NCBI GenBank assembly: GCA_963844575.1 | Contig: CAWJOU010000005.1 | Coordinates: 310,001-374,000 of the forward strand | Direction: 5' to 3' | DNA: 64,000 nucleotides | From: DASZUK01 sp963844575 | GTDB taxonomy: Bacteria > Actinomycetota > Acidimicrobiia > Acidimicrobiales > RAAP-2 | Shown: positions 38,810 through 47,231 of the stretch, piece after piece | How the letters are laid out: each line of letters starts with the position of its first letter | How positions within the stretch are numbered: position 1 is the first letter of the stretch | Position numbers and translations under genes: made by a program | Notes under the pieces: model-generated | Databases searched by the model: none | Told to the model about the DNA's origin: nothing | What the model saw: the letters and a program-made list of their open reading frames with translations, nothing else

Positions 38810-40093
38810 TCAGAGGTCGAAGAGGAGGCGGAGAGCCTCGACCAGCCGCTCACCGCGCGCCGTCCCGGCCGTCTCCCGCAGTAGCACGGTCGGCTCGTGG
38901 AGCAGCTTCGCCAGCACCGACCGCGTGACCGCGTCGACCTGCTCCCAGTCCGACGGCGCCAGGTCGCCGAACTGGCCGCGGCGACGCCCGAGCTCCGCGG
39001 TCCGGGTCTCCTCCAGCCGGCTCCGCAACGACGCGATCACCGGCGCCGCGCCCCGGGCCCGGGCGGCCGCCCGGTACCGCGCAACGTCCTCGGCCACGAT
39101 CACCCGGGCCCGGTCGGCTTCGCCGCGGCGCTCCTCGACGGCCTGGGCGACCGCCGAGCTGAGGTGGTCCATGTCGACCAGCGTGACGCCCGCCGCGCCG
39201 GCCGATGCCGGGTCGACGTTCCTCGGGACGCCGAGATCGACGACGAGCACCGGCCGCGCCTGCCGGTCGCCGGTCGGCGCCAGCGCGGTCGCGGCGACGA
39301 CGTGGCCCTCGGCCTCGACCGCACTGAAGACGACGTCCGCGCCGGCGAGCACCGTCCCGAGCTCGCCCGGACCAGCCGTGCGGGCGGCCAGACCGTCCGG
39401 CAGCGACCGGACCAGCGCGTCGGCCCGCGCCGCCGTCCGGTTGACGACGACGACGTCGGCTGGCCGGCGACCGTCGGGCAGCGAGGCCAGCGCCTGCAGC
39501 ACGCCCGTGCCCATCGCCCCGGCGCCGACCACCGCCACCGTCACGCCGCCGAGGCCGCCGGGTCGCCGGGCCTCGGCCAGCTCGACCGCGGCGTGCGAGA
39601 ACGACGTCGTCCCCCGGGCGATCGCCGTCTCCGACCGGACCCGCTTGCCGGCCTGGACCGCGTGGCGGAACAGCTCCGCCAGGACCGGGCCGCTCACCCG
39701 CTCGTCCTGGGCCCGCTCCCACGCCCGGCGGACCTGGCCGAGGACCTCGCCCTCGCCGAGGACGGCCGACTCGAGCCCGGACGCCACCGAGAACAGGTGG
39801 GTCGCGACGTCGTCGTCGAAGCGGATCATCGCCTTCTCCTCGAGCGACGACGGCGCCAGACCGGCCTTCTCGGCGAGGATCTCCTCGATCTCGTGGACCG
39901 CGTCGTGGAACCGGTCGACGACCGCGTAGACCTCCGTCCGCAGGCACGTCGACAGGACGACCGACTCCTGCAGGTTCGCCCGGTCCCGCAGCGTCCCCAG
40001 GACCTTGGCCAGCTCGGCGTCGCCGATGGCGACCCGCTCCAGGAGGTCGAGCGGGACCTGGTCGTGCTCGATGCCTACGACGACGACGGACAA
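38810..40093 (-). CDS. hemA: Glutamyl-tRNA reductase
   Basis: 427 aa. Reduces glutamyl-tRNA to glutamate-1-semialdehyde, the first committed step of the C5 haem pathway. Catalytic Cys in VVLSTCLRTEVYAVV (~residue 50), then SGLESAVLGEGEVLGQVRR, NADPH fold VAVVGAGAMGTGVL and the C-terminal dimerisation region. Start ATG 40093, 19 bp after the rex stop, so haem synthesis is probably in the same transcript as its NADH-sensing repressor. Confidence 0.96.
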   Translation of the reverse strand: MSVVVVGIEHDQVPLDLLERVAIGDAELAKVLGTLRDRANLQESVVLSTCLRTEVYAVVDRFHDAVHEIEEILAEKAGLAPSSLEEKAMIRFDDDVATHLFSVASGLESAVLGEGEVLGQVRRAWERAQDERVSGPVLAELFRHAVQAGKRVRSETAIARGTTSFSHAAVELAEARRPGGLGGVTVAVVGAGAMGTGVLQALASLPDGRRPADVVVVNRTAARADALVRSLPDGLAARTAGPGELGTVLAGADVVFSAVEAEGHVVAATALAPTGDRQARPVLVVDLGVPRNVDPASAGAAGVTLVDMDHLSSAVAQAVEERRGEADRARVIVAEDVARYRAAARARGAAPVIASLRSRLEETRTAELGRRRGQFGDLAPSDWEQVDAVTRSVLAKLLHEPTVLLRETAGTARGERLVEALRLLFDL

Positions 40094-40112
40094 CGGGTTG
40101 GCGGCCTCCTCT

Positions 40113-40862
40113 TCACCTCAAACGGTAGTCGCTCGCCTCCGGCGAACCACCATCGGCGCCCTGGTTCGGCGTGAGACCGACGGCCCGCAGCACCGCGCCG
40201 CCGGCGGCCACCTCGTCGGCCCGGCGGGACTGGTAGAAGCTCATGACCTGCAGCTCGATCGACAGGTCGACGTAGCGGAGCTGGACGTCCGGCGGGACGG
40301 TGAGAACCCGCGGGGCGAAGTTGAGGAGGGAGAGGACGCCGGCCGTGACCAGCGCGTCCGCGACCTCCTGGGCCGCCGCGGCCGGCGTGGCGACGACGCC
40401 GATCGACACCTGGCCGTCCCGGGCCGTCTTGGCCAGCGTGTCGGCGTGCCGGACCGTCACCGGCCCGACGCGCTCGCCGACGACGGCCGGGTCGATGTCG
40501 TAGAGCGCGGCCACCCGGAACCCCCGGGACGAGAACCCCTCGGAGTTGACGAGCGCCCGACCGAGGTTGCCGATGCCGACGATCGCCACCGGCCAGTCGC
40601 GGTCGACGCCGAGCGCCCGGTCGATCTGCGCCATCAGGAACGCCGCGTCGTAGCCGGTGCCGCGCGTCCCGAACGAGCCGAGCAACGACAGGTCCTTGCG
40701 CACCTTCGCCGCGTTGACCCGGGCCATCGCCGCGAGCTGCTCCGACGAGACCGTCGCCGAGCCGCTCCGGAGCAGCTCGCTCAGGATCCGTTGGTAGACG
40801 GGAAGACGGACGACCGTCGCCTCCGGGATCCGCCGGGGCCGCTCGGCATTCTCACTAGTCAT
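40113..40862 (-). CDS. rex: Redox-sensing transcriptional repressor Rex
   Basis: 249 aa. Winged-helix N-terminus (RLPVYQRILSELLRSG, SSEQLAAMARVNAAKVRKD, LSLLGSFGTRGTGYD) followed by a Rossmann NADH-binding domain (VAIVGIGNLGRALV) and the C-terminal swapped helix. Start ATG 40862 lacks a good ribosome site and could be leaderless; a longer frame to 40898 exists but adds atypical residues. Rex senses the NADH/NAD ratio and in Actinobacteria represses respiratory and haem genes, fitting the nearby nuo and hem operons. I could not find a convincing Rex site in the promoters. Confidence 0.93.
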   Translation of the reverse strand: MTSENAERPRRIPEATVVRLPVYQRILSELLRSGSATVSSEQLAAMARVNAAKVRKDLSLLGSFGTRGTGYDAAFLMAQIDRALGVDRDWPVAIVGIGNLGRALVNSEGFSSRGFRVAALYDIDPAVVGERVGPVTVRHADTLAKTARDGQVSIGVVATPAAAAQEVADALVTAGVLSLLNFAPRVLTVPPDVQLRYVDLSIELQVMSFYQSRRADEVAAGGAVLRAVGLTPNQGADGGSPEASDYRLR

Positions 40863-40878
40863 GCAAAAGGATCGTACC

Positions 40879-40896
40879 GGCCGGCACCCGCCGGCC
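40879..40896. other. Hairpin between rex and the upstream gene
   Basis: Arms ggccggc (40879-40885) and gccggcc (40890-40896) with an accc loop lie 17 bp ahead of the rex start. There is no T-run. It could attenuate read-through from the upstream genes or be chance in GC-rich DNA. Confidence 0.3.
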
Positions 40897-40916
40897 ACCA
40901 GACGGGTAGGACGCAG

Positions 40917-41792
40917 TCACCAGACCAGCTCGACCAGGTCACCCGGCCCGAGCGCCAGCCGGTCGGCCGCCGACCCCTCGCGCACGACCAGCGCGAGCTG
41001 CCCGTTGCCGTCGCTCAACAGGCCGACCTCGTCCGGGTCGAGGTCGGCGAACACCCGCACCCGGCGGACCGACAGCGCCCGGGGCCCGGCCGCCACCGCG
41101 ACCACCGGCATCGACGCCGGCACCGTTGCTCCCGGCGCGCCGAGCTGGGCGTTGCCGAACCGGTCGACCCACGTCACCTCGGTTCGGACGAGCCGGCGAC
41201 CGTCGCCGACCGACCCGATCTCGACGACCGGCTCGGGCACCCGGACGAGCTCGCGCTCGTCGACCGGGCCGCCGAGCGCGTCGAGCTCGGTGCCGATGCA
41301 GAGCGCGGCCGCGGCCGGCGCGAACACGTCGCGACCGTCGAACGTCGCCGGCTCGTCCACCGCCACCCCGCCGTCCGTCCGCGGGCGCCCGTCCGGCGAC
41401 TCGAGGGCGACCGCCCGGCGGATGCCACCGGCCCGGGCCGCCGCGGCCAGGAGCAGCCCGTTGTCCGGCCCGACGAACCAGCGGCGGTCCGGCCCGTCCG
41501 TCTCCAGCACGAGGCCCCGGCGCGGCCCACCGACCCCCGGGTCGACGACCGCCAGGACGACCCCCGGGCCGAGGTGCGGCACCGCCCGGACCAGGGCGGC
41601 CGCGCCGGCCCGGACGTCGTACGGCGGGATCTGGTGGACGAGGTCGACCACCGCCACGGCCGGCGCCAGCCGGCGCAGCACCGCGTGGACGACGCCGACG
41701 AACTCGTCGGCCAGCCCGTAGTCGGAGAGGAAGTAGACCGTGTCGGCGCCCGCTGGGGACGCCGACGGTACCGGCGCCCCGGTGCCGGTCAA
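40917..41792 (-). CDS. SAM hydroxide adenosyltransferase family protein (DUF62)
   Basis: 291 aa. Family motifs: YFLSDYGLADEFVGVVHAV near residue 20, VDLVHQIPPYDVRAGA near 48, VLAVVDPGVGG near 78 and FVGPDNGLLL near 107. The family (relatives of fluorinase and chlorinase) hydrolyses S-adenosylmethionine to adenosine and methionine; that reaction is assigned by family only. The C-terminal beta-barrel (VTWVDRFGNAQLG) is present. TTG 41792 overlaps the upstream stop as TTGA; GTG starts slightly downstream are alternatives. Confidence 0.88.
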   Translation of the reverse strand: MTGTGAPVPSASPAGADTVYFLSDYGLADEFVGVVHAVLRRLAPAVAVVDLVHQIPPYDVRAGAAALVRAVPHLGPGVVLAVVDPGVGGPRRGLVLETDGPDRRWFVGPDNGLLLAAAARAGGIRRAVALESPDGRPRTDGGVAVDEPATFDGRDVFAPAAAALCIGTELDALGGPVDERELVRVPEPVVEIGSVGDGRRLVRTEVTWVDRFGNAQLGAPGATVPASMPVVAVAAGPRALSVRRVRVFADLDPDEVGLLSDGNGQLALVVREGSAADRLALGPGDLVELVW

Positions 41793-41989
41793 CCCGCCTT
41801 CGTGAGCCGTTCGCCCAGGTAGCGGTCGAGATCTTCCTCACGTACCCGGAACGACCGGCCGATCCGCACCGCGACCAGCTCACCGGCGTTGATCAGCCGG
41901 TAGACCGTCATGTTCGAGACCCGGAGGACCGCGGCGACCTCGCCGACCGTCATGAACCGGGAATGCGCACTGTCGAGTTGCTGGGTCAT
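41789..41989 (-). CDS. Small excisionase/MerR-type helix-turn-helix protein
   Basis: 66 aa. One domain: FMTVGEVAAVLRVSNMTVY is the helix-turn-helix and AVRIGRSFRVREEDLDRYL the wing. This short family occurs in Actinobacteria next to proC, rex and hem genes and is not tied to phages, so it is probably a chromosomal DNA-binding regulator, not a true excisionase. ATG 41989; good size match. It precedes and overlaps the SAM hydroxide adenosyltransferase gene. Confidence 0.85.
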   Translation of the reverse strand: MTQQLDSAHSRFMTVGEVAAVLRVSNMTVYRLINAGELVAVRIGRSFRVREEDLDRYLGERLTKAG

Positions 41990-42085
41990 CGGTGCCTGAC
42001 TCCCCCTCCGCAGACTGACTGTACGCCGACCGCGGCCCCGGCGAAAGTGGGAACCGGTCGCCCGGAGCCGGCCGGCAGCCCCCGT

Positions 42086-43351
42086 TCAACTCGCCGACGC
42101 CACCACCTGCCGGCAGCGGCGTGCCCGCTCGGCGACCAGATCGACCAGCCGGGCCGGGAGATCCCGGCCGAGGGTCTTGACCTCTGCGGCCGCCGCGGCG
42201 TCAGCGAAGGCATCGGCCACCCGCCCGGCCAGCTCGCCGACCCGGGCGACCAGGGCCTCGGCGTCGAGACGGAGGTCCGGCCACGTGTTGCGCAGCGGGG
42301 CCAGGCGGTAGTCCCCACCGACCTTCATCGCCAGCTTCAGCTTCGACTCGTGGGTGTCATAGGGCAGCGCCGAGGCGACGTCGTAGAGCGGGGCCAGGCG
42401 AACGTCGTCGTCGGCCAGGAGGACCGAGTAGTTCTTGGCATGGGCGTCCGTCCCGCCGATCAGCCAATTCCAGATCAACGCGTCGGCGAACCGCCAGACC
42501 GCGACCTCGGCCGGGCCGGGCGGCATCGCCCGCCGCAAGAGGGCGGCGATATCGGTCGGCCCGGGGCCGCCTTCGTTCTGGTACTTCTTCGAAGGCGGCA
42601 CGCCCAGGGCCTGGCAGAGGTCCTCCTGGTGGACCCGACCGATCCGGCCCGCCCGGTCCACGCGGTCGTACCGGTCGACGACTACCGCCGTTTCGGTGCC
42701 GAACCGGGCAATCGTCGTCCGAGCGGCCGTCAGGCCGGCTCGCCGGGCCGCATCGAGACAGAGATGCTCATTGAGGTCGTGATCGTCGAACCCCGAGACC
42801 GCCGGCTTCAAGATGTGCGTCGTCGGCGTCGACCCCGAAGGGACGCCCCACTGTCCGTCCTGGCGGAGGAGGGCGGTCTTCGCCTGGGCGCCGGCCAGGC
42901 TGAACTGGCCGCTGAAGGACCGGCCGAGCCAGGCGGTCGAGTCCTCCTTCAGTTCGTGGAGCCGCTGCCCGACCTGCGCCTCGGTGAGCCAGACGACGTC
43001 GCCTCGACGGCCGAGCGCCCGGTCCACCTCGTCCGGCAACGAGAAGCGGACGGCCCCGGCGCAGTCCTCCCCCACCGGGGTGGCGAGCAGTGAGAACGGA
43101 GAAGACGCCGAGACCTGGAAGTGCCGGGCCCAGCGGTCCAGCACTGCCTCGTTGTCGGGGAGCAGGCCCCACAGCCACGGCGTGACGACCTGGTGCGGAT
43201 GGGACCGAACAAGGGTTGGCATAGACAGCGACAAGGGGGTGGCAGCGGACTCCCAGTAGTCGTCGTTGTAGTCGAACCGCAGCTTTCCCCGTTCCCGGGT
43301 AACGGTGCCCGTGACCGTCTCGCCGAGGACGACGACGAGCGCGTCCGTCAT
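42086..43351 (-). CDS. hipA: HipA-type serine/threonine kinase toxin
   Basis: 421 aa. Follows the HipA plan: N-terminal couple domain (WGLLPDNEAVLDRWA), GRSFSGQFSLAGAQAKTAL with the P-loop-like loop, HILKPAVSGFDDHDLNE with the ATP lysine, VVVDRYDR, and the catalytic stretch FADALIWNWLIGGTDAHAKNY containing the catalytic Asp, followed by LAPLYDVASALPYD with the metal Asp. HipA kinases phosphorylate tRNA synthetases and cause growth arrest. All key residues seem intact, so it should be active. Overlaps hipB by four bases. Confidence 0.93.
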   Translation of the reverse strand: MTDALVVVLGETVTGTVTRERGKLRFDYNDDYWESAATPLSLSMPTLVRSHPHQVVTPWLWGLLPDNEAVLDRWARHFQVSASSPFSLLATPVGEDCAGAVRFSLPDEVDRALGRRGDVVWLTEAQVGQRLHELKEDSTAWLGRSFSGQFSLAGAQAKTALLRQDGQWGVPSGSTPTTHILKPAVSGFDDHDLNEHLCLDAARRAGLTAARTTIARFGTETAVVVDRYDRVDRAGRIGRVHQEDLCQALGVPPSKKYQNEGGPGPTDIAALLRRAMPPGPAEVAVWRFADALIWNWLIGGTDAHAKNYSVLLADDDVRLAPLYDVASALPYDTHESKLKLAMKVGGDYRLAPLRNTWPDLRLDAEALVARVGELAGRVADAFADAAAAAEVKTLGRDLPARLVDLVAERARRCRQVVASAS

Positions 43352-43629
43352 CGGTTCCGGTACTCGTCGAGGAGAGTGTCGAGGTCGATTGATCCTGCAG
43401 GGGGACCGGCCCTGCGGCGGCCGTCATCCGCAAGATCGAGGTGGATGTCGAGTGCATCAAGCACCCGCAACACGTGAGCCAGCTCGACCGTTGGCTTGCC
43501 ACCCTCGAACGAGGTGAGCCAGTGACGAGAGACGCCAGCACGAGCCGCCAGCTCGGCCTGGCTCAGCCCGAGCGCTTGGCGCCGCCCCCGAGCAGCGGCG
43601 ACGAGATCTCCAACCGAATCGATCTTCAT
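43348..43629 (-). CDS. hipB: HipB-type antitoxin, XRE helix-turn-helix
   Basis: 93 aa, ATG 43629. Helix-turn-helix at residues ~20-60 (ALGLSQAELAARAGVSRHW, SFEGGKPTVELAHVLRVL), then an acidic tail. Order hipB-hipA with overlap is standard. HipB neutralises HipA and represses the operon by binding upstream palindromes, four of which lie directly before this start. Confidence 0.92.
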   Translation of the reverse strand: MKIDSVGDLVAAARGRRQALGLSQAELAARAGVSRHWLTSFEGGKPTVELAHVLRVLDALDIHLDLADDGRRRAGPPAGSIDLDTLLDEYRNR

Positions 43630-43642
43630 GGGGCCACCATCC

Positions 43643-43739
43643 GTTCACGTACGTGAACTATTCTACCAGGTTCGCGTACGTGAACAAGGGCGAAATGCCG
43701 CCGTACGTGAACAGAACTACGATGTTCATGTACGTGGAC
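43643..43739. promoter_or_regulatory. Array of four hipB operator sites at exact 27-bp spacing
   Basis: Site 1, 43643-43658, is the perfect 16-bp palindrome gttcacgtacgtgaac. Site 2, 43670-43685, has one change in the left arm. Site 3, 43697-43712, keeps only the right half (gtacgtgaac). Site 4, 43724-43739, is gttcatgtacgtggac. Start-to-start distances are 27, 27 and 27 bp. The array lies just upstream of hipB; HipB dimers are the obvious binders (inference). Confidence 0.85.
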
Positions 43740-43781
43740 AGCAAGCCCGAAGAACCACCCAGAGGGCCCAGCCGCCCCCGT

Positions 43782-44588
43782 TCAGCGGCCGAGGTTGCGG
43801 GACCGCTCGACCGCGGCCGCGACCGCCTCGATGAACGCGGAGCGGACCGCCCGCGACTCGAGCGCCCGCAGGCCGGCCGCGGTCGTCCCGCCCGGCGACG
43901 TCACCGCGGCCCGCAGCGCCTCCGGCCGCTCGCCCGTCTCGACCAGCAGCTTCGCCGAGCCGAGGAGCGTCTCGACCGCCAGCGTCCGGCTGAGCTCACG
44001 CGGCAGGCCGGCCAGCACGCCGGCTTCGATCAGCGACTCCGCCACCAAGAAGACGTACGCCGGCCCCGACCCGGACAGGCCGGTGACCGCGTCGAGCTGC
44101 CGTTCCGGTACCCGGACGACCGTCCCGACCGCCTCCAGGATGCCCTGGGCCCACGCCAGGTCCGCCGCGGTCGCCTGGCTGCCGCCGGCGATCGCGGTTA
44201 CCCCCGCGCCGACCAGCGCCGGCGTGTTCGGCATCGCCCGGATCACGACCGCGCCGTCCGGCAGGCACGCCTCCAACCGCTGCGCCGCCAGCCCGGCGAC
44301 GACCGACAGGACGCGCCCGACGCCGGCCAGCCCGAGCATCCGGCAGACCGCCTCGGCCGTGTCCGGCTTGACCGCCAGGACCGCACCGCCGGCTTCGTCG
44401 ACGAGCCCGGCTTCCGCGGCTGGCAGCACGACGAGCCCCTCGTGCTCCGCCGCCAGCTCGTCGCGGCGCGCCGAGTCGAGCTCGACGACCGCGACGTCCG
44501 TCGCCTTCCAGCCACCGCGGGTCAGCAGCCCGGTCAGCAGCGCGCCGCCCATCTTTCCCCCACCGACGAGCAGCAGCTTGACCGACAT
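43782..44588 (-). CDS. proC: Pyrroline-5-carboxylate reductase
   Basis: 268 aa from ATG 44588; the frame extends to 44633 but the extra residues (MKQNNVPPVGGSLGR) precede a normal family N-terminus, VKLLLVGGGKMGGALLTGL, the NADPH fold. Further motifs: VVIRAMPNTPALVGAGVTA, LDAVTGLSGSGPAYVFLV and AVTSPGGTTAAGLRAL. Last step of proline synthesis. Normal length. Separated from hipBA by ~150 bp that holds the hip operators. Confidence 0.95.
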   Translation of the reverse strand: MSVKLLLVGGGKMGGALLTGLLTRGGWKATDVAVVELDSARRDELAAEHEGLVVLPAAEAGLVDEAGGAVLAVKPDTAEAVCRMLGLAGVGRVLSVVAGLAAQRLEACLPDGAVVIRAMPNTPALVGAGVTAIAGGSQATAADLAWAQGILEAVGTVVRVPERQLDAVTGLSGSGPAYVFLVAESLIEAGVLAGLPRELSRTLAVETLLGSAKLLVETGERPEALRAAVTSPGGTTAAGLRALESRAVRSAFIEAVAAAVERSRNLGR

Positions 44589-44768
44589 CCGACCGAGGCT
44601 ACCCCCCACCGGCGGCACGTTGTTCTGTTTCACCGGTTGCCGAAATTGCGAAGGCGCAGGTCAGGCTGTACGGCGACTGGACGGGGCCGGCGCGAGTCGC
44701 CGCTCGTCAGCCGGGATTCGTCAAAGGGTGGAACACAGGGAGACCGCGGGCGTGCCCGCCGGCGTGAC

Positions 44769-45266
44769 CTACCCGAGCCGACGCCGGCGGTAAAGGCGGG
44801 GGTACCCCAGCGTCATCGCCGTCGGGAAGTGGTCGTCGACGTAGAGGATCGACGACCCGGCGATCCGGTCGAGCTCGTCGTCGTCGACCAGGCCGGCCGG
44901 GACCTTGCCGACGAGGTAGACCGCGTCCTCCGGGCCGAGGCAGAACGCCATGCCGTAGAGGTCCATGTTGCGCCGCATGAGGTACTCGTACACCTCGACG
45001 ACGTGCTCCTCGGGGACCGGCATGAACTGAGCCTCGTGGTGGAGCGTCCGCTGCCGCAGCGTCAGCCAGACCGTGATGTAGTCCTTCTCCTCGCCCGCGA
45101 ACCGCAGGTACCACCGGTGCGACGCCGTCCGGTCGCTGACGTCCTGGCGCTCCGCCGCGACCAGGCCGAACGTCCCGTCCGGCGACCGCTCCCGCTCGAT
45201 CCACGCGTCGATCCGCTCGACCACCGCGGCCAGCGCGCCCTCGTCCGGCAGCCCGACCAGTGGCAC
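44769..45266 (-). CDS. YbjN domain-containing protein
   Basis: 165 aa. YbjN/secretion-chaperone-like fold: EKDYITVWLTLRQRTLHHE, QFMPVPEEHVVEVYEYLMR and DAVYLVGKVPAGLVDDDEL. In Actinobacteria this gene commonly follows mshA, as here, but its function is not established. The start codon at 45266 lies just before the mshA stop (45320) across a 15-bp repeat array. Confidence 0.85.
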   Translation of the reverse strand: MPLVGLPDEGALAAVVERIDAWIERERSPDGTFGLVAAERQDVSDRTASHRWYLRFAGEEKDYITVWLTLRQRTLHHEAQFMPVPEEHVVEVYEYLMRRNMDLYGMAFCLGPEDAVYLVGKVPAGLVDDDELDRIAGSSILYVDDHFPTAMTLGYPRLYRRRRLG

Positions 45267-45272
45267 TCAGGC

Positions 45273-45332
45273 GCTCGGCATTTGGAGGCTCGGCACTTGG
45301 ATGTTCAGCACTTGGGTGCTCAGCACTCGACG
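45273..45332. repeat. Four 15-bp tandem repeats at the mshA/ybjN junction
   Basis: Units start at 45273, 45288, 45303 and 45318 (gctcggcacttggat and variants, two to four differences each). The fourth overlaps the last codons and stop of mshA, and the first lies a few bases before the ybjN-like start, so the whole intergenic spacer is repeat-derived. Confidence 0.85.
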
Positions 45333-46585
45333 AGACGGCCGTCGACGAGCTCGTCGTGGACGGCCCGGAGCCCGGCCGCGGCGTCTCGCCACGTGTACCC
45401 GCGGGCCCGCAGCACCGCGGCCGTCGACAACCGCTCGGCCAGCAGCGGCTCCTCGACGATCCGCTGCGCGTACCCCGCGTACGCGGCCGGGTCGGGCTCG
45501 TCGACCAGGAAGCCGGTGTGGCCGTGGTCGACGAGCGTCGTGAGGCCGCCGACCGCGGACGCGACGACCGGCGTCCCGCACGCCGCGGCCTCCAACGCGA
45601 CCAGGCCGAACGACTCCGACCGGCTCGGCACGAGGCAGACGTCGGCCGCCCGGTAGTACGTCGAGAGCAGCTCGTGCGGCTGCGGGTCGACCATCGTCAA
45701 CCGATCGGCGACCCCGAGATCGTCCGCCAGCGCGGCGAGCGCCTCGTACGTCTCGTCGCCCCGCGGTCCGCTCGGGCCGCCGACGACGACGAGCCGGTAG
45801 CGATGTCCCTGCCCCGCCAGCGCGGCGAGCGTGCGGACCGCGACGTCGGCCCCCTTCAACGGCTGGATGCGGCCGACCATGAGCAGGAGCGGGCCGTCGC
45901 CCGGCAGCCCGACCGCCCGCCGGGCCTGTGGCCGGTGGCCCGGACCGAAGAACGCGTGGTCGACCCCCGGCGCGACGACCGCGATCCGGGCCGGGTCGGC
46001 CGGGTAGAGCTCAGCGATCTGCTCGGCCTCGACCGTGCACGACGCCAGGACCGCGTCCGAGCAGCGGATGATCGCCGCCTCCGCCTCTGCCCGACGACCG
46101 GCCAGGTCGGCCTCGACCTCCTCCGGACCGGCCTCCGCCTTGATCCGGTCGAGCGTGTGGAACGTCGAGACGAGCGGGAGGTCGAGCTCGTGCTTGAGCG
46201 TGTGGCCCGCCAGCCCGGACAACCAGTAGTTGGCGTGGATCGCCTCGAACGGGCCGCCCTCGTCGTCGTCGAGCGGTAGCCCCGACGGCCCGGTCATCCG
46301 CTCGAGCACGCCCGCGGTGAACTCGTCGACGATCGCCGGCAGCGCCTCCTTTGCCATCGGCGCCCGCGGGCCGGCCGCGACCTGATGGACCCGCAACCCC
46401 GGTTCGACCTCGACCACCGACGGCACTGCCGGGCTCTGCGCCCTCGTGAAGACGTCGCACGAGACCCCAGCGCGGGCCAGCGCGGCCGCCAGTTCCCGGA
46501 CGTAGACGTTCATCCCGCCGCCGTCGCCCGTTCCCGGCTGCGCCAGCGGAGACGTATGGAGAGAGAGCACGGCCAGCCGTCGCAT
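45320..46585 (-). CDS. mshA: D-inositol-3-phosphate glycosyltransferase (mycothiol biosynthesis)
   Basis: 421 aa, GT4 retaining glycosyltransferase that adds GlcNAc to inositol-3-phosphate, the first step of mycothiol synthesis. Motifs: LSLHTSPLAQPGTGDGGGM and NVYVRELAAALARAG (donor site), IHANYWLSGLAGHTLKHEL, STFHTLDRIKAEAG, LLLMVGRIQPLKGADVAVR and the E-x7-E motif SESFGLVALEAAACGTPVV. Full length. Mycothiol is restricted to Actinobacteria, supporting the taxonomic call. Confidence 0.95.
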   Translation of the reverse strand: MRRLAVLSLHTSPLAQPGTGDGGGMNVYVRELAAALARAGVSCDVFTRAQSPAVPSVVEVEPGLRVHQVAAGPRAPMAKEALPAIVDEFTAGVLERMTGPSGLPLDDDEGGPFEAIHANYWLSGLAGHTLKHELDLPLVSTFHTLDRIKAEAGPEEVEADLAGRRAEAEAAIIRCSDAVLASCTVEAEQIAELYPADPARIAVVAPGVDHAFFGPGHRPQARRAVGLPGDGPLLLMVGRIQPLKGADVAVRTLAALAGQGHRYRLVVVGGPSGPRGDETYEALAALADDLGVADRLTMVDPQPHELLSTYYRAADVCLVPSRSESFGLVALEAAACGTPVVASAVGGLTTLVDHGHTGFLVDEPDPAAYAGYAQRIVEEPLLAERLSTAAVLRARGYTWRDAAAGLRAVHDELVDGRLVEC

Positions 46586-46634
46586 GCGCGCCAGAGCCTA
46601 CTGGTGGCGTTCTCGGCCTCCTCCGGGCACCCAT

Positions 46635-46699
46635 CCGGCGACCCTCTCCGGCGACCCTCTCCGGCGACCCCGCCGACGACTCCCATCCGGCGACCCTCT
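46635..46699. repeat. 13-bp tandem repeats upstream of mshA
   Basis: Units ccggcgaccctct at 46635-46647 and 46648-46660, a partial unit from 46661 and another copy at 46687-46699. They lie between the divergent mshA and cupin genes, probably in the mshA leader or promoter region. Confidence 0.75.
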
Positions 46700-46736
46700 C
46701 CGGCTCCGACGGGGCCGACGGGGCCGACGGTTCGAT

Positions 46737-46750
46737 AAAACGTACGTTTT
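46737..46750. promoter_or_regulatory. 14-bp perfect palindrome upstream of the cupin gene
   Basis: aaaacgtacgtttt at 46737-46750 is self-complementary and lies in a locally AT-rich region about 80 bp before the cupin start. A second small inverted repeat, gatgg/ccatc, lies at 46763-46780. This looks like an operator for the accessory cluster; the regulator is unknown. Confidence 0.5.
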
Positions 46751-46829
46751 CCATTTCTTCGATGGATCGAGGACCATCGCCGTCGTAAAATGGTCGGAAA
46801 CGAGCGGACCAACTTTCGAAAATGCTTCC

Positions 46830-47231
46830 ATGACCAGTCACCCGATCAACCTGAAAGATGCCCTGGCCAGTTTCGACCAGGTGTACTCGCCGCGCATCGT
46901 CGCGCGGGTCGACGACTACGACGTCCGCGTCGCCCACGTCAAGGGTGACCACGTGTGGCACGTGCACGACGACACCGACGAATTCTTTCTCGTCCTCGAC
47001 GGCTCCTTCGACATCTCGATCCGCCAGGATGACGGCAGCACGGAGACCGTCCGGTTGGGCGAAGGCGACCTGTACGTCGTCCCGCGGGGCGTCGAGCATC
47101 GACCGTCGTCCTCTGGGGGGTCCGTCCTCATATTCGAGCGGGCCGGCACGCTGACGACCGGCGACCGCCTCCTCGAAGAGATCCCGGACCACATCACGAC
47201 CAGCGCCGCTGTTCCCGTCTCCGGGCTCTGA
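46830..47231 (+). CDS. Cupin-domain protein
   Basis: 133 aa from ATG 46830; the frame is open further upstream but that part is repeat-derived Arg/Pro-rich sequence. Cupin motif 1 appears as GDHVWHVHDDTDEFFLVLDG, with His, His and Glu metal ligands, and motif 2 as EGDLYVVPRGVEHRP with the final His. A metal-binding small beta barrel, possibly an isomerase, dioxygenase or binding protein. Two features tie it to the halogenase cluster: the same strand, and lower GC than the neighbouring mshA. The 350-bp gap argues against a single operon. Confidence 0.75.
   Translation: MTSHPINLKDALASFDQVYSPRIVARVDDYDVRVAHVKGDHVWHVHDDTDEFFLVLDGSFDISIRQDDGSTETVRLGEGDLYVVPRGVEHRPSSSGGSVLIFERAGTLTTGDRLLEEIPDHITTSAAVPVSGL

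Noticed and set aside
41789..41989. Prophage excisionase
   Set aside because: Same fold, but no integrase, attachment site or phage genes; the gene belongs to a conserved actinobacterial family near proC/rex.
42000..42085. bS22/AURKAIP1-type mini ribosomal protein expected beside the small HTH gene in Actinobacteria
   Set aside because: No Lys/Arg-rich 30-residue frame is present in this gap.
46584..46829. N-terminal extension of the cupin protein
   Set aside because: Translation of 13-bp repeats gives Arg/Pro-rich filler before the cupin domain.
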